Source: Siphonodentalium dalli (Eukaryota > Mollusca > Scaphopoda > Gadilida > Siphonodentaliidae). From it: DNA of 64,000 nt. The stretch lies in assembly GCA_032622095.1 (NCBI GenBank), contig CP136062.1, forward strand, positions 194,749,887 to 194,813,886. Reading direction: 5' to 3'. The position numbers were made by a program, and so were the translations under genes. Below are positions 45,154 through 57,475 of this stretch, one piece after another (position 1 is the stretch's first letter; every line of letters starts with the position of its first letter). The notes below the pieces were generated by a model, which saw only the letters and a list, made by a program, of their open reading frames with translations, was not told where the DNA came from and ran no database searches.

Positions 45154-47460
45154 TTCTCCCGAAAATCCGCACATTATCTGCTTATAACTAACTTATATAG
45201 GTAGATAATCTGCTTAGAATCGCTTCAATTTGAGTCGATAATGTGTTGAAAATGAGAGCATTTTAGTCGCATTGTCGACTCATAACGAGGCGATCCTAAG
45301 CAGATTATGTGCGGATAATGAACAAAAGCCAACCCACGACTTTTCAGGTGAACGATCTTTAACATGTGTTTACACTGTGGCCCACACCACAAAACGAAAT
45401 ACGGCTATGACTCCATTATGTGCTTATTTCAGAATCAAATAATTACATTGTGTACCTATGTCACATCATAGGTCGATTATGTACGTATTTGCACGTGGAT
45501 ATTCTGGACTGTTTGTCTCTCTAATAAAATGAGCAATTCTCAACACAACTCAAGATATTGTTGTATCTTACACACTGTCTGTTGCTGCGAATAAAGCTTA
45601 AAACAATTATTTGTGTACAGCCAATTCTTTGTCAACAGAAAAAGAAGTCCCATTGTAGGAGAGATTTTGCATCTTCGGTTCTTCGTTCTCCGATGTGGGC
45701 CAGTTATATTTCTATCAATGATCTCAAGGACACGTATACCAGCAACATTTACTGTGTTTAAATCGCCATTAACAGCTACAAGTAAGCTATTCGGTTGATG
45801 CCATGAACATTCAGTAAAGTCATGGTGATTCATCATAAAATAGGACATTTAAGCGGTTAGCCTTGTATGATATAAGGTTTGATTTTTCCCCCCAGGATTG
45901 CAAGGAAGAGTTAACAAAAGATGCCACCACTGGTTCTTACCACTATGGATTTAACACAGTTCTAACCAAGACCCGATTCATTTGTCCTGATTAATTGAAC
46001 CTGTCTTTGTGTTTCAGTCGGTTGCAACATTCTCAAGCAATATTTAATGTCTTTATCAGCTTTAGTACCAAAATGTACTAAAGGTGCATCTTGCAGAAAA
46101 AAAATCCAATTTCCACTATTTCAGATTTTATTTATTAGCACTGGCCAGTGATGGTATTTTTAATAGTTGCAACAATCTCAGCTATTGAATATGTACTAGA
46201 CTCATCACCTACATCAGACGATATACGTGTTACCTCATCGAGTTCTGAAACAAGATATTGAACAGATTCAACAATATAAGCATTTCATGTAAACTTACAA
46301 ACATTGTTTCTCCATCTAAAAGAGTTAACTGAATGCTTATGAAAATTGCTTTTGCCATTTGTTTGGAGGCATACACCTTTCGCCGACTTAGGATCTTCTA
46401 TCATGCATTCAATTATTTGCATTTTAGATAAACAAACCTTGATTTTGATGCAGTGCATTGGAGCTTCTAGGCAGCTTTACTGGTCAGGTCTGAAAGTTAT
46501 CACAACTTATTTTGAACATGCTGACATTCAAAGATAGTTTCATAACAACTTCTCTAATCTCATCTGTATACCTACCGTCCTGAAAAAAAAACAATGACTA
46601 CTGGATCATCTAGCCAATCAACAAGCTGAAGCACTTCATAATTACTTTTTTGAAGATCTTTGACTTTATCCTCCAACATAAATTTGTCTGTAACAACATC
46701 ATTTGGCATATTAGAAATTTTCTTTTTATAATAGGACAAAGAGCGCTTCAAATATGTGTACTTATTGTCTTTTACCTACAAGGCCTCCATTTTCTCAGTT
46801 AATTCTAGTAAAGTCCATCTGATGTAGATGTCGCTGATTCAAGCTCAGAAAGAGTTTTGTCCTTCTCAGCTTTCAAACATTGCAAGTTGGAAAGCGATTT
46901 GTCTCGACGAGCAATTTATTTTGCAGTCCATGTCACTGAAACCTATCTTTGATATGACATACTGTATTGTCCAGCTCCATCAAATGTTCTTCATATTTAA
47001 CCCTTAATATTTCAGGTAGGATTTTTATATATCAGAATTCTGACTCACCTTACCGATCGGCCCAACTGCTGCCTGATACTGCAACATATATTCGCGAAAT
47101 CAACACATCCTCGTATAAATACGCAAATAATCGACCTATAATTTGAAATTGGTACATAATGTGAATATTTGATTGTGAAATAAGCAGAAAATGGACTCTT
47201 ACCCGTTATTTCGTTTTATGCCGCGGTCCATAGTGAAAACACATGACAAAGAGCGTACAAAAACTATAAAGTCGTGAGTTGGGCTTATTTGGGTAATTTT
47301 CCGCAAATAATCTGCTTAGAATCGCCTCTTTGTGAGTCGATAATGTGACTAAATCGCTCTCAATTTCAGCACATTGACTCAAAATGAGGCGATTCTAAGC
47401 AGATTATCTACCTAAAACAAGTTAAATTATAAGCAGATAAAGTGCGGGTTTTCGGGAGAA
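45154..47460. mobile_element. 2.3-kb TIR element with hairpins in its ends
   Basis: The outer ends are TTCTCCCGAAAATCCGCAC and its complement near 47443-47460. Each ~190-bp end also contains its own palindrome built from ATAATCTGCTTAGAATCGC and TGAGTCGATAATGTG. The interior carries a decayed minus-strand gene related to that at 31.4-33.8 kb. Confidence 0.78.
45540..47010 (-). pseudogene. Second decayed copy of the coiled-coil gene family
   Basis: Minus-strand pieces: a broken coiled-coil region (47010-46750), NYEVLQLVDWLDDP (~46650-46600), DGRYTDEIREVV and MKLSLNVS (~46590-46510). A better preserved 102-aa tail (45848-45540) includes VAVNGDLNTVNVAGIRVLEIIDR and DRNITGPHRRT-like text split by frame changes. 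The blocks NYE-x2-QLV and YTDEIR are shared with the copy at 32.7-32.9 kb. The function is unknown; many stops make it dead. Confidence 0.58.
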
Positions 47461-47465
47461 AGGCG

Positions 47466-49057
47466 GGATACTTGACTTGTTCATAAAACAATGCTTGGTA
47501 TGAATATTCTAAATCTGAACGTTTGCGTTTGAGAGCTCTGTTTTGATTTCGACTCGTCAAGTTTTTGTGTTAATTGATTGGAATTTGAGTCAGCATCACC
47601 TCTCTCTGATGGAACATCTGGCATGCCACGTGCTGGCCAAATGAAAGGCTGATACAAACAATAATTTAGGTTTGGATGTTACGATGAACTCTCAGCACTC
47701 TCAAGGTCAGAAACTGTTTTGCAAAGCAAGACAATTCAGAAAATGGAGACAACAAAATATTATGGGTCTCGGAAATTCATTTTTGGCAATTTACAAATAA
47801 AGTTGATATACTTGGTTATTGGTGATCATTTCTACAAGTATTTACAGAATAATTCAGAAATGCGAACAATTTCAATGTATTTGAAATTGTATATTTCAAA
47901 CATATCAGATGGACACGAAAAATACCGAGTTATTCGTCACACTCATACATTCATTATATTTGCACGCATAACCACACACATGCCGTTGGACATCAATTGT
48001 ATCATCACCATGTGGATCAGAGGGGTCAGTCTTTGAAACCAGCAGTGGCATGTCTCAAATGACAATCCGCCCTTGTATGTAAACCGCGAATATTGTATCA
48101 GGCATGGGTAATCACGTGTTCGTCGCTAAACGCAAACACCCATGTCTCTTTAACGAGAGCTTCAGTCTGGGGCTAATGCTATAAATATCTATACATGTAC
48201 ATAACAAGACGGTAAAAATGGAAGTCAGTGCATGTTTAGTGCGACCTCAGACGCTGCGATTTTAAATCGCAGGTGGGGAAATCACAGGTAGAGCACCCAC
48301 CTCCCAGGCTCAATACAAGACCACAGGCATGTCGTAGCGATCGAGCTATGTTTTATTTTTACCAGGAAATTGCTGACAGTGCGAAAGCGGTGCAGAAATT
48401 TACAGGTACAAAATACAGAAACAAATAAAAAATAAAATTTATTGTTCAAGGTAAAGTTCAAATAAAACAATAGCCTAGTGTTTAGTTTAGAAACTTTAGA
48501 TGCATGCCATATTTCTGTAATTGCATATTGAGAAAGAAATATAAACCTTTGCCTTTTGGCCTTGCTTTCACACTAGAGGCCTAGACAGACTTCAACTGGT
48601 AGAATGGTCTAACATCGCTGCCCGCAGCTTCTGCGGCCTTGCCACTTTTCTCCACCTGCGAATTGCCCCCATCTGAGATATCAAATCGTGCATCTGTGGT
48701 GGCACTTATATAGCCTATAGGTCGTATCTATTGATATTATTACTAATAAGAATCCCATCACCAGAACGCACATTCGATGTGTCGAATTACCGATTATAAT
48801 ACTCGAAAGTTATACTATTGATCCATGTTTGGTTTGTCTCTCACTTCCCTCCCTTAGTTGCAGCTGACCCGAACTCCATTCTGCATATGTGTTCCTTTTA
48901 AGAGCCCCTTCTGGGTTTTGCCATACAAAATTAATTTGAACATCGGTATATATTCACCATGTTACCAAGTAACAACGAATCTGAAACGGGTGATTCTCGA
49001 CGATCTACATCAGTTAATCCTTTCATGGCGGCAACTGGGCTGGTGCAGCATTAAATA
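47466..49057. other. Interval without supported gene
   Basis: An ORF at 47719-48036 lacks recognisable domains. GGTAGAGCACCCACCTCCCA at ~48287 looks faintly like a tRNA A-box arm but no cloverleaf can be made. Otherwise nothing was seen. Confidence 0.4.
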
Positions 49058-49230
49058 CCCTGTGCCAGTACATTATCTTATGTGCGAGTCTCCCACAGGG
49101 AGCCTCGCATATATAAGATAATGCACTGGCTTACAAGATCATGGTAGATATTGTTAGGCCTATGCATTGTTATATATGCGAGGCGCCCTACTGGAGACTC
49201 GCATATATACGAGAATGCATTGGCACAGGG
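49058..49230. repeat. Twin palindrome, second locus
   Basis: Two adjacent hairpins (arms GCCAGTACATTATCTTAT... and GCATTGTTATATATGCGAGGC...) sit in a larger inverted pair CCCTGTGCCA / TGGCACAGGG. It is the same architecture as P1/P2 at 6350-6566, but no TTAA-bounded MITE could be delimited. Confidence 0.85.
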
Positions 49231-49689
49231 TTTTCGCAAAAAAATCAGGAAGCTCCACTCATGAAAGTATTAACAATTCAACTAATGTATTTGCCTCTTC
49301 CTAATGATCTGGAGCTGTTTCCTCAGGTAGAGGCCAGATTTTTTCGTGGATTTCCGTCTGAATCAGTGAACATCTCCTTAATTGTCCCCCGAAGCACCAT
49401 TCACAACCTCCTTATACACAATGTTAAGGGGCTCCCAGTCAGATCATCAGAATAAACTGCTTCCTGACTTCGCAAATTCATGCCTGACCCAGAGTGCGTC
49501 CACATTTAAACCAAACATGTTTAATAACTTCCTTGATATAACTCATGTTCTCAATTGAAAGTATCAAGCAATATATGTATTCTGTTGCAAGCATTGAACC
49601 GGTCGTTTAGATTTGAAATGTCATGTACTTTACCTGCATATTTCTACATGCATAAAGAAAGCAGCCGAGTCAGGGGTTTAAAGTGAAAT

Positions 49690-50640
49690 TCAGCACAGCT
49701 CCCTGTTCCAAAAGAAACCAAAAAACAAATACCGCCCAGTATCAAATTTGCACTGTATCAAAGCGATCAGTTCATTTGAACGTTGAACCAAGTAATGGGA
49801 TGTTCCTCTGATATTTGGTGCAAAATAAAATATATTTTTTTGCATGTTCTTTTTCTCCGGGTGCAATTTTTTGTAACTTGTCAATAGCGGCACGAGGGTC
49901 ACCAAGTTTCTGTTTTATGATGAAACCTGCTTTTCTCTGTCTGCTTTCGAACAATCATGTTGTGGACAACAAACTTATAAAACATCTTTTCCCTCAATGT
50001 AAAGAAATCACCATTGCCATATGGAAAAAGAGAAGGAAAGGCGAGATACCGGTCTGGTAGACCAATGCAGATTGGAGTTTCCCCCTATCTGATACACATG
50101 GAGCATGATCTGCACCATAAATAACATCTATAATCGTATCTATCTTATATATGCGAAAGTACATATGTATAACAGCTGAAGTTGTTTGTTCCGCCAGGCC
50201 TATCTTTTTGAAGAATAGCATCATCAGTGTATTGAGTTTTCAATCTGCCGGTAAATTACCGAGACGTTCCTTATTTCAATACCATAGTATGCAGGATTAT
50301 GTAATTTTGATAAATTCAGCGCGCGCGCGCTCTCTCTCTCTCTCTTTACTATGAACCTCCACACCATAAAGTCTTTGCTTGTGTCATCTCGACATTTTTT
50401 CCTGAATTTGATAACATTAACTGATTCAGGTAGTTGGTTAAGATTTTTGTAAGGTTCATTAATTTCTTGTGGAAATGTAACACACTGGCAATTTTCTGTT
50501 ATGCCGCCATGCTCGAGCATGTCAATGCAGTGTGCTATTCTTGAAATTAAATTCGGCCCCACAGCTCCATGAGTCCTATTTTGTTCTAAACAACTTGATG
50601 TTTTAAACTCACACTCGACGACCACATTCATCAGCAATCG
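49690..50640 (-). pseudogene. Decayed ORF of unknown family
   Basis: Minus-strand pieces at 50637-50224 (137 aa, with VGPNLISRIAHCIDML) and 49954-49772 (KAGFIIKQKLGDPRAAIDKLQKI) look like protein rather than noise, but lie in different frames. A (GC)n(TC)n microsatellite at ~50321-50345 interrupts the first. The family was not recognised. It could belong to the transposon gene families seen elsewhere in the window. Confidence 0.35.
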
Positions 50641-52519
50641 TCTTCACATAAATGCCTTGGTTTTTCATCATTTACTGGTGTTTGAAATTTTATTACACAC
50701 ACAATGATCAAACATTATCGCACACTCCCACATGTTGGAAAATTACACCTGGGCCACTCTCACTGGCGATATTACGGAAACATAGCCATAGTGAATATAC
50801 TGGATCAGTTAATACAAGTAAACCATAGTCAGAAATGGTAACGCGCTCAAAATCATATATTATACACCCATGATTGTAATTATAGAATATAAAATATATT
50901 GGTTTCGAATGACCGACTCAGAATTCCGTTAAAATAACAATAACAACCAGCACCTAATTAACGAACCGGCCGCCGACTCGGCCGTCTCCGACCACAACCA
51001 TCAGTGGGCTGCAGAACGAAAATATCTATGAAAGTTGAAATATAAGACTTACAAATTATCTTTTAAATTATTGGTAATTGACATAGCTTGTCACAAACCA
51101 AACATCAACATTATTGGCATAATAATGTAAAGGACAATAAACGAAATTGAAATTCCCAGCTACACCTTTTACCGGTGACCGGCCTCCTGATCGCGCAGTT
51201 CGACTTTTAAATAAACCGGAAAAAACATTTTCTATTTATAAAAGTCCCATCGGCCCACATGCTTCTAATATTTGTCCACCAGTATACACTCGGGCGTGCT
51301 AATGAGATTATTCACGACATTCTTGTTCCGCTGGCGATTGGGCCAAAACACTGCACTCTAAAGCGTCAGAATCATGTTGGGTTAGAAATGTATGATAGTG
51401 TACGTGTGAAGGATTTCAATTCACGCACTCATCACATTGATAAGAATTAAACTAATTAGATAATTCTAGACAGCTCGAGTTATATGTATGCTAGCTACCT
51501 GGCGCGATTTGAGATCAAGGAGATCTTGGTATTGCATGTGTGCTTATTGCAGCCATGTGACATTTCAACTCCGCAAGAAATGCTTTTATTGAGAGTTCAG
51601 TCGGGTCACTTGTACATGCTCCAGGGCATATAGAAAACATAATTAGCTATAACATTCACATTACCATTGTTCGCACCACAAGAAAAAATATGTGTGTCGG
51701 CGTACCCATGCAGAAAACTGCGAGATGCTTTCTTGTGCGTGTGTAGACGGATTGCATAGGCTATCAGTCCGTATGCCTGATTTGTTAATACGTTCGTTGA
51801 AAGAATACTTGTGTTGATTATTGTTAAAGTTATTGTAGTTTCGTGTCTGGCCTGATAGTGCATGGATTTCAAAATACAGTATCCCGTGATTGGGTGTAGT
51901 CCTTGATTTCCGAATCCCATTTTTACCAGAGTTGGGCAACCCATTTATTATTGACATGGCTTAATAAAATAACTGGCCTCCTTTCAAGTCAGGTATAATT
52001 TTAGGCTGCATACAGTCGTGCGCCTTCAACCTTGTCGTTACTCAATGGATTCTCCAACCAGTTAGAAAGGTATACGTTGGAATGATCTAATATTCATTAT
52101 GAGGGATTTTCACCAAATAAAAGCAGGCAGCATATACTACAAGCGTAGGAGTTTTAGTCATTGGTGTACGAAAATGCCATTTTTCACATGTGAAAAAAGA
52201 CCAATGATGTCAACAAAAGACACAAAAATGGTGAGCTCATGGATATAAAACAGTTCTCCTCATAGGATTGTTTACATTATATGTTATTGAGCATCTCTGT
52301 TTCCAAAGTGTTTGTGGAGACAAGCTTCACTGATAATTTTTTTTCTTCAAAAAGCAGTTTATCACCAATACATAATAAATACATGTATCTTCTATCATCA
52401 TAGATTATTTGCCTTGTTATTCGATATACCGCACTGACCTAGCTGTCGCTCATCACATCTTCAAAGTGAAATGTGCGACTTCCGGCGCGAAACTGGTAAT
52501 TACACTGCGGTGGAAAGTT
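50641..52519. other. Interval without supported gene
   Basis: AT-rich with short random ORFs. ACAATAAACGAAATTGAAATTCC near 51132 may be a retroelement 3' tail. Confidence 0.4.
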
Positions 52520-52734
52520 GTCAATGATAAGATAAGATAAGATTTTAATGCAAAATACACCCAAAATGGGCAGTTGCAAACATGAATAAAATACATATAA
52601 TTTGACAAAAAGTAACTATATATATTAGATGAGTAACATATATGCATATACACGTACAATGTAGTTTCCTAACGAATTTCTTTTTTCTCTTTTCATCTTA
52701 AAATTTAATTAATCAGTTATAAATTATCAAATGA

Positions 52735-53133
52735 CTAGCTTTTATTGGAATCCCGAGCGGCGAAGAAAGACCGGATCATGTCACATATAACATTAGTGGT
52801 TGGTTTGTGTTCATTCTTCATAATAAATCTAAATTTATCATAATTCGTCATATCTGAAAAATGTGGGAACTCTGTGATTATGTCCCTAAAATATGTATCG
52901 CGCATAGTTTTGTAGGCTCTACATTCTAATATAAAATGGCATTCTGTTTCAATTTGTTTACATTTACAAAAAGTACATAATCTTTCTTTAACGGGTAGTG
53001 GGGGCTGTTTGTGTCTCCCCTTTTCAATTTCCAATCTATGATTGCTGATTCGCAATCTCGTAAATAGAATTCTCGCTTTATTAGAACGCATATCGCAAAT
53101 GTATGGCTCCATTTCGTACCTTGTTTTAAACAA
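52735..53133 (-). pseudogene. LINE 2 C-terminal zinc tail
   Basis: This 132-aa ORF has ARILFTRLRISNHRL, KERLCTFCKCKQIETE and CHFILEC, giving a C-x2-C-...-C-H-x4-C motif like that of LINE 1. It ends with a TAA/TAG before the 3' UTR. It is separated from the RT by frameshifted but readable text (53640-53140). Confidence 0.8.
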
Positions 53134-53640
53134 CCTATATACGTTCTTGTCTTATTAACAGCGGTCGGTTTATTTTCGGAAGAGTTTATGTTGTAAAATC
53201 ATTTTAAATGTTCCGTTTTCAATTTTCTCACAAGCTCCTTTTCTTGAATTCCTTGAAGTGTCATACGATTTGAAATATCAACACCATATTAACCATATAA
53301 ATCATTGCATAATGATATCGACGCATTTTCAAGAGATTCGATGTATGCATCATGTATCAAACACCCAGCTGGGGAATTAGACACTTTTTTCATATACCTG
53401 AATTGTTGTATAATCGCGTCATGTATTACCGGGAATTGTCCCAATTCTGCGCGTACGGCATGATTCGTGGCCTTTTGATTAACCCCTAATATCGTTTTGC
53501 AAAACCTCAGGTGAACTTATGGTAATGTGTCAGAATGAAGCATTTTTATTTCTCCTGCCCATATCTCACACCCGTATATCATTATCGGTTTAATCAATTT
53601 ATCGAATAATTTGCAGTTAGTTGGAATTGAAAGTCGCATC

Positions 53641-54222
53641 TTAGAAGGAATAGACTGCGTTAAAAAGAACATTGCTTTCGTGGCTTTTCCACTTGTGTGC
53701 TCTTGTGACTGTCATTCTACCGGTTGATGTCAATTTTATTCCCAGATAGGGATACTCTGAAACTAATTCAAGCGTTTGTCCATTGATATTGAAATTTGGC
53801 TCCCGTTTCGTTTTCTTCGATCTTAAAATTGTACATTTTGATTTGCTTGCATTCACCACGAGATCATTATATTGAGTAAATATTTCCAGCGCATTGAGAC
53901 AATTGTGTAAACCTCGTTCTGTTTCCGACAACAAAACTAGATCATCTGCAAATAAAAGATGATTGAGCGGGCGGTTATTAAGGAATATGGGATCACCAAA
54001 CCTATCTAGTGAAAGTTTTACATCATCAATGAATATCTTGAACAACGTGGGTGACACGGGACTGCCTTGCCTGACACCGACCGTTGACATATGCAGTGGT
54101 CCAACTCCTGCATCTGTTTTAACTTGAAAATAACTTGATTGATACATCGATCGTATTATCTGATTGACCCTACCTCCGATACCAATGCGATGTAACTTTT
54201 CAAACATCAAAGACCTATCCAC
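53641..54222 (-). pseudogene. LINE 2 reverse transcriptase palm
   Basis: This 193-aa ORF has GVRQGSPVSPTLFKIFIDD, the active-site LLFADDLVLL, NASKSKC and YLGIKL blocks in order. Upstream the catalytic Asp block is recognisable in another frame (AFIDFQ-K-F-type, ~54240). It is inactive because of frame changes on both sides. Confidence 0.85.
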
Positions 54223-54572
54223 TGAGTCGAACGTTTTCTGGAAATCGATAAACGCTGCAAAAATTGGCTTATGTTTCTGTTTATATTTATTTATGCATGT
54301 TTTTAGAATTTAAGCGCTGTCAATTGTACCGCGATTCTTTCTAAATCCGATTTGGTTGTCACTAATGAGTCCATGCGTTCCAAATAGTCATTTATTCTAT
54401 TATTTAAAACTTTATTGAACAATTTACCAAAGCTATTGCTGAGCGCAATCGGTCGATAATTGTTTGGGTCATTTCTTGTTTGATGAATACTCTTTATATC
54501 AGGGAAATGAGAACATCGATAACATTATCCAAAAATGTACCGCATAAAGAGTCTGATTGCATACCCCTTTAA

Positions 54573-54991
54573 AGATACGGGGGGCGTTGGCGGTGGGTAT
54601 GCTGATAAAATATTCAACTCCGTCAAAAACCGCCATAAACAGAAAGAATAATAAAATATGGACAGACTTTGTTCTGATACCAATCAGAAATATGGCATAA
54701 AGAGTATGTTATTGTCACCCCCCCTTTGTTATGTAAACAAAAGCAGAAAACGTTACATTACCTGACTTTTGTTCAGATCCGGATATGGTAAACATAAAGA
54801 GCGCTATTTGTTACTGTTTTCCTGATATGGAAATAATAAAGATCGTTTATACCATTTGTGTGTGATTAACCAATCGAATTGCGCTGTGTTATGTAAACAA
54901 AAGCACAACTTCTGTAACACGAGCAGGCTCTTGTTTGCGTACACCATCATACGTCTCTCGAATATTTCTGCAACGAACGCCGCCCGTGCCT
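54573..54991 (+). mobile_element. TTAA-flanked MITE, copy 4
   Basis: This 419-bp copy of the family at 1-487 is the closest to it. Its ends are AGATACGG and CCGTGCCT, with TTAA at 54569-54572 and 54992-54995. It contains the paired ATAAAGAGCG(C/T)T module. Confidence 0.88.
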
Positions 54992-54995
54992 TTAA

Positions 54996-55550
54996 TACAC
55001 TCGTGATTTTGAAGGAAAAGCTAAGGTATCAATACACTATTTCCAGCAATTTTGACCAACCTGGGACGGGGTACTGTAGGTTCAAATCAATGCTGAGCCA
55101 TTATCGTTGGCATAGGTCCCATCAAGCATGTTTTAATTTTAGGTGTAATCATATGTCTGTACTTTAGCTTCTTTGCAAAGTTTGTCATTGAGTTATGCTC
55201 CTTGGTTTGCACACACACAACGCTCAATTTTACCCATTTTTGTTACTCAAATTGACCATTTTCAGAGCGAATGTCAGTAAATAAGAGCCTCTTCCTCCCG
55301 ATAGAGCTATGTTAGAGCTGAGAAATATTTGAACTAAAAAAAAGTTATGGTATCAATTTGAAAACAAATGTCTTGCAAGCGCAGATAACACAATTCATTT
55401 TCCTGTAACCAATAACACAGAGTTGGCGTATCCAAATTTTCCACTTTTTTTGAGAAAGTCTTGTAAAATAATTAAACTTTCAAACCATTAATGACACACT
55501 TAACACAGGCTACACTGGCTGTTATAGATATGGCAAGAAATGTGGCCAAC
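54996..55550. other. Interval without gene
   Basis: No gene or repeat was recognised. Confidence 0.4.
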
Positions 55551-55554
55551 AGAA

Positions 55555-56155
55555 AATACACCAGCATTTTTGTCCCAGTGATAAGTCCTGGGACAAGCCG
55601 AGACAGTATAATTATCCTGCGCTGAGATTCCATTCCAGAAACATGACAAACCAATTTTTTAAATATTATTTATCTATGTTTCCTGTCCCAATAGAAATGT
55701 CTGGGACAGACCGAGACAGGATAATTTTGAAGCACTTCTTATTTGGGAACCATGGGACAAACTGATTCGACTGGTACAGGCCGAGACAAATCAATTTCTA
55801 ATCTTTTCATATTAAAAATATTATTTATCTTTGATATTTTCCTGTCCCAGTACAAAGGTCTGGGACAGACCAGAGACAGAAAAATTTTGAAGCACTTCTT
55901 ATTTGGGAACCATGGGACAAACTGATTTGACTGGTACAGGCCGAGACAAATCAATTTCTAATCTTTTCATATTAAAAATATTATTTATCTTTGATATTTT
56001 CCTGTCCCAGTAGAAAGGTCTGGGACAGACCGAGACAGGATAATTTTGAAGCACTTCTTATTTGGGAACCATGGGACAAACTGATTTGACTGGTACAGGC
56101 CGAGACAAACCAATTTCTAATATTTTCATATTAAAAATATTATTTATCTTTTCCA
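55555..56155 (+). repeat. ~160-bp minisatellite, about 3.5 copies
   Basis: Units contain CCTGTCCCAGTA, GGTCTGGGACAGACCGAGAC and TTGGGAACCATGGGACAAAC at 160-162-bp spacing; the last copies are nearly identical. Internal TCTGGGACAGACC/GTCCCAG inversions allow hairpins. Confidence 0.88.
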
Positions 56156-56159
56156 GAAT

Positions 56160-56871
56160 GCTGTATGCCCCACGTTGACATATAGTGCCTGCACTAAATT
56201 ATCAATTTCACGCATCCGAACACGTCCATGATATCTCTTTATTATGACCATGCATGTACTTCGGATACGTGCAGTAATGGTTTTCCATTTCCTAACTCGA
56301 TGGAGATAAAATTGGCGTGGGAAACATTGTCCAATTGTATAGGATATTTTAAACGGACATGGCTCATTCGAACTTCCATTTCTTTCTATGTAATTTCGAG
56401 CGACGGATACGATAGGTCGATAAATAAACCAGCTATTGATATACCGGCTTCATATGCTCTGAAAAACACTTTGCCAAAGTCACAGCCATTTTTCGGCCGT
56501 TTTCAACTTTTTGCCAGAAGTCAGACAAACGCTCTTTATTGCTACCATATCAGGAATAGACCAACACGGAACGCTCTTTTCTGTTCCATGTCGCGCAAAT
56601 GGCTGTTTTGTGTTTCAGACCCAAAACACCGTATTCACAGTTGTATTTTCATTAGGTCAATGCGTCTTTTTGGGTTACAAAATGTCCGTATAAAGGTAGC
56701 TAAGATATTTATTGACCTATTTTTTATACCGGGGAGAATTTAAAAGCGAATACTATTAAGTGTATTTTGGAGCACAAACCGCCATGTGGCTTTAAATAGC
56801 GACGATATGGTGTGATTTTATAGATATATTTATTAGCATAACGACGCTCGTGGGAGCCGTGTTCATGTATA
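56160..56871. other. Non-coding flank of Ngaro
   Basis: It holds a paired AACGCTCTTT module at 56527-56580 with CCATATCAGG between. The 171-aa ORF here lacks domain signal and overlaps the module. This is the insertion flank of the Ngaro element. Confidence 0.4.
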
Positions 56872-57348
56872 AATTCCATGAGATGGGTTTAGAAAAACAT
56901 CTTGAAGACCATATATTACCTTTAACGGTTTATTGCGGATGACTTGATCATATACGAAGTGACAAACAATCATACATCAACAAACATACAATACATGCAA
57001 GACAAAGATGACAAACATGCAAGACATATACATATACATACGGAACACATGCAATACCACTGACACACATGCAACTAATTTATCACATCAAACAAGCATA
57101 TGAATGCACATGCACTGAGATCAAATCAAATAAGGAAACAGATTCAAGTCAAGTGTTTGTTTCCTACTTGCCCTAAATATAGAGCGTTCAATAAAACTAC
57201 TTCATAGGATTTAATTTAACTGTTCTCATTTTGTGTTAAACACTTAAGATTACTTCTTGAAAACCATTTACTACATGTTGTCAGAACATAGCTTAAATAT
57301 TTAAAAGCAGTCAAGTTTTAGTTTAGATTTATACCTTTTTTGAACCGC
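56872..57348 (-). repeat. Ngaro B2 repeat
   Basis: It is a direct copy of B1, exactly 940 bp away. Differences seen: TCAAATC/TCATATC (~57121), GTTCAAT/GTTTAAT (~57186) and CACTTAAG/CAATTAAG (~57242). It forms the 3' terminus of the element. Confidence 0.95.
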
Positions 57349-57475
57349 TGTAAATTTTCTTGAATCACTGTAAAATTCTCAAACGATGGAGACATATATT
57401 CTACAGCAATAAACATGCTACTGAAATAACTGTTATTTCCTACTATTCTAATTCTTAAGAGGGTGGGTGGGTGGG
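57349..57475. other. 127-bp spacer between Ngaro B2 and A2
   Basis: The sequence is unique in the window, with a (GGGT)n-like run at ~57461-57475. In a canonical Ngaro A2 and B2 abut, so this is either part of the B repeat missing from B1 or an insertion. Confidence 0.6.

Larger units (their letters stand above)
52520..54568 (-). mobile_element. 5'-truncated LINE 2 (RT to 3' end)
   Basis: A non-LTR element reads on the minus strand and ends in a (TTATC)n tail (plus-strand GATAAGATAAGATAAG at 52527-52542). It retains the RT palm, thumb and C-terminal zinc tail with several stops and frameshifts. No endonuclease is present. Its RT side stops near 54568, where a TTAA MITE lies. The C-terminal ILYG-x-E-x-W and CCHC tail are shared with the LINE at 0.8-4.9 kb, though the sequences are clearly different families. 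Confidence 0.85.

Noticed and set aside
48280-48350. tRNA-like GGTAGAGCACCCACCTCCCA
   Set aside because: It resembles a D-arm/anticodon region but lacks a matching B box and acceptor stem at the right distance; at best it is a relic of a tRNA-derived SINE.
56228-56743. 171-aa plus-strand ORF
   Set aside because: It has no domain and overlaps the paired AACGCTCTTT module, which is repeated in non-coding MITEs.
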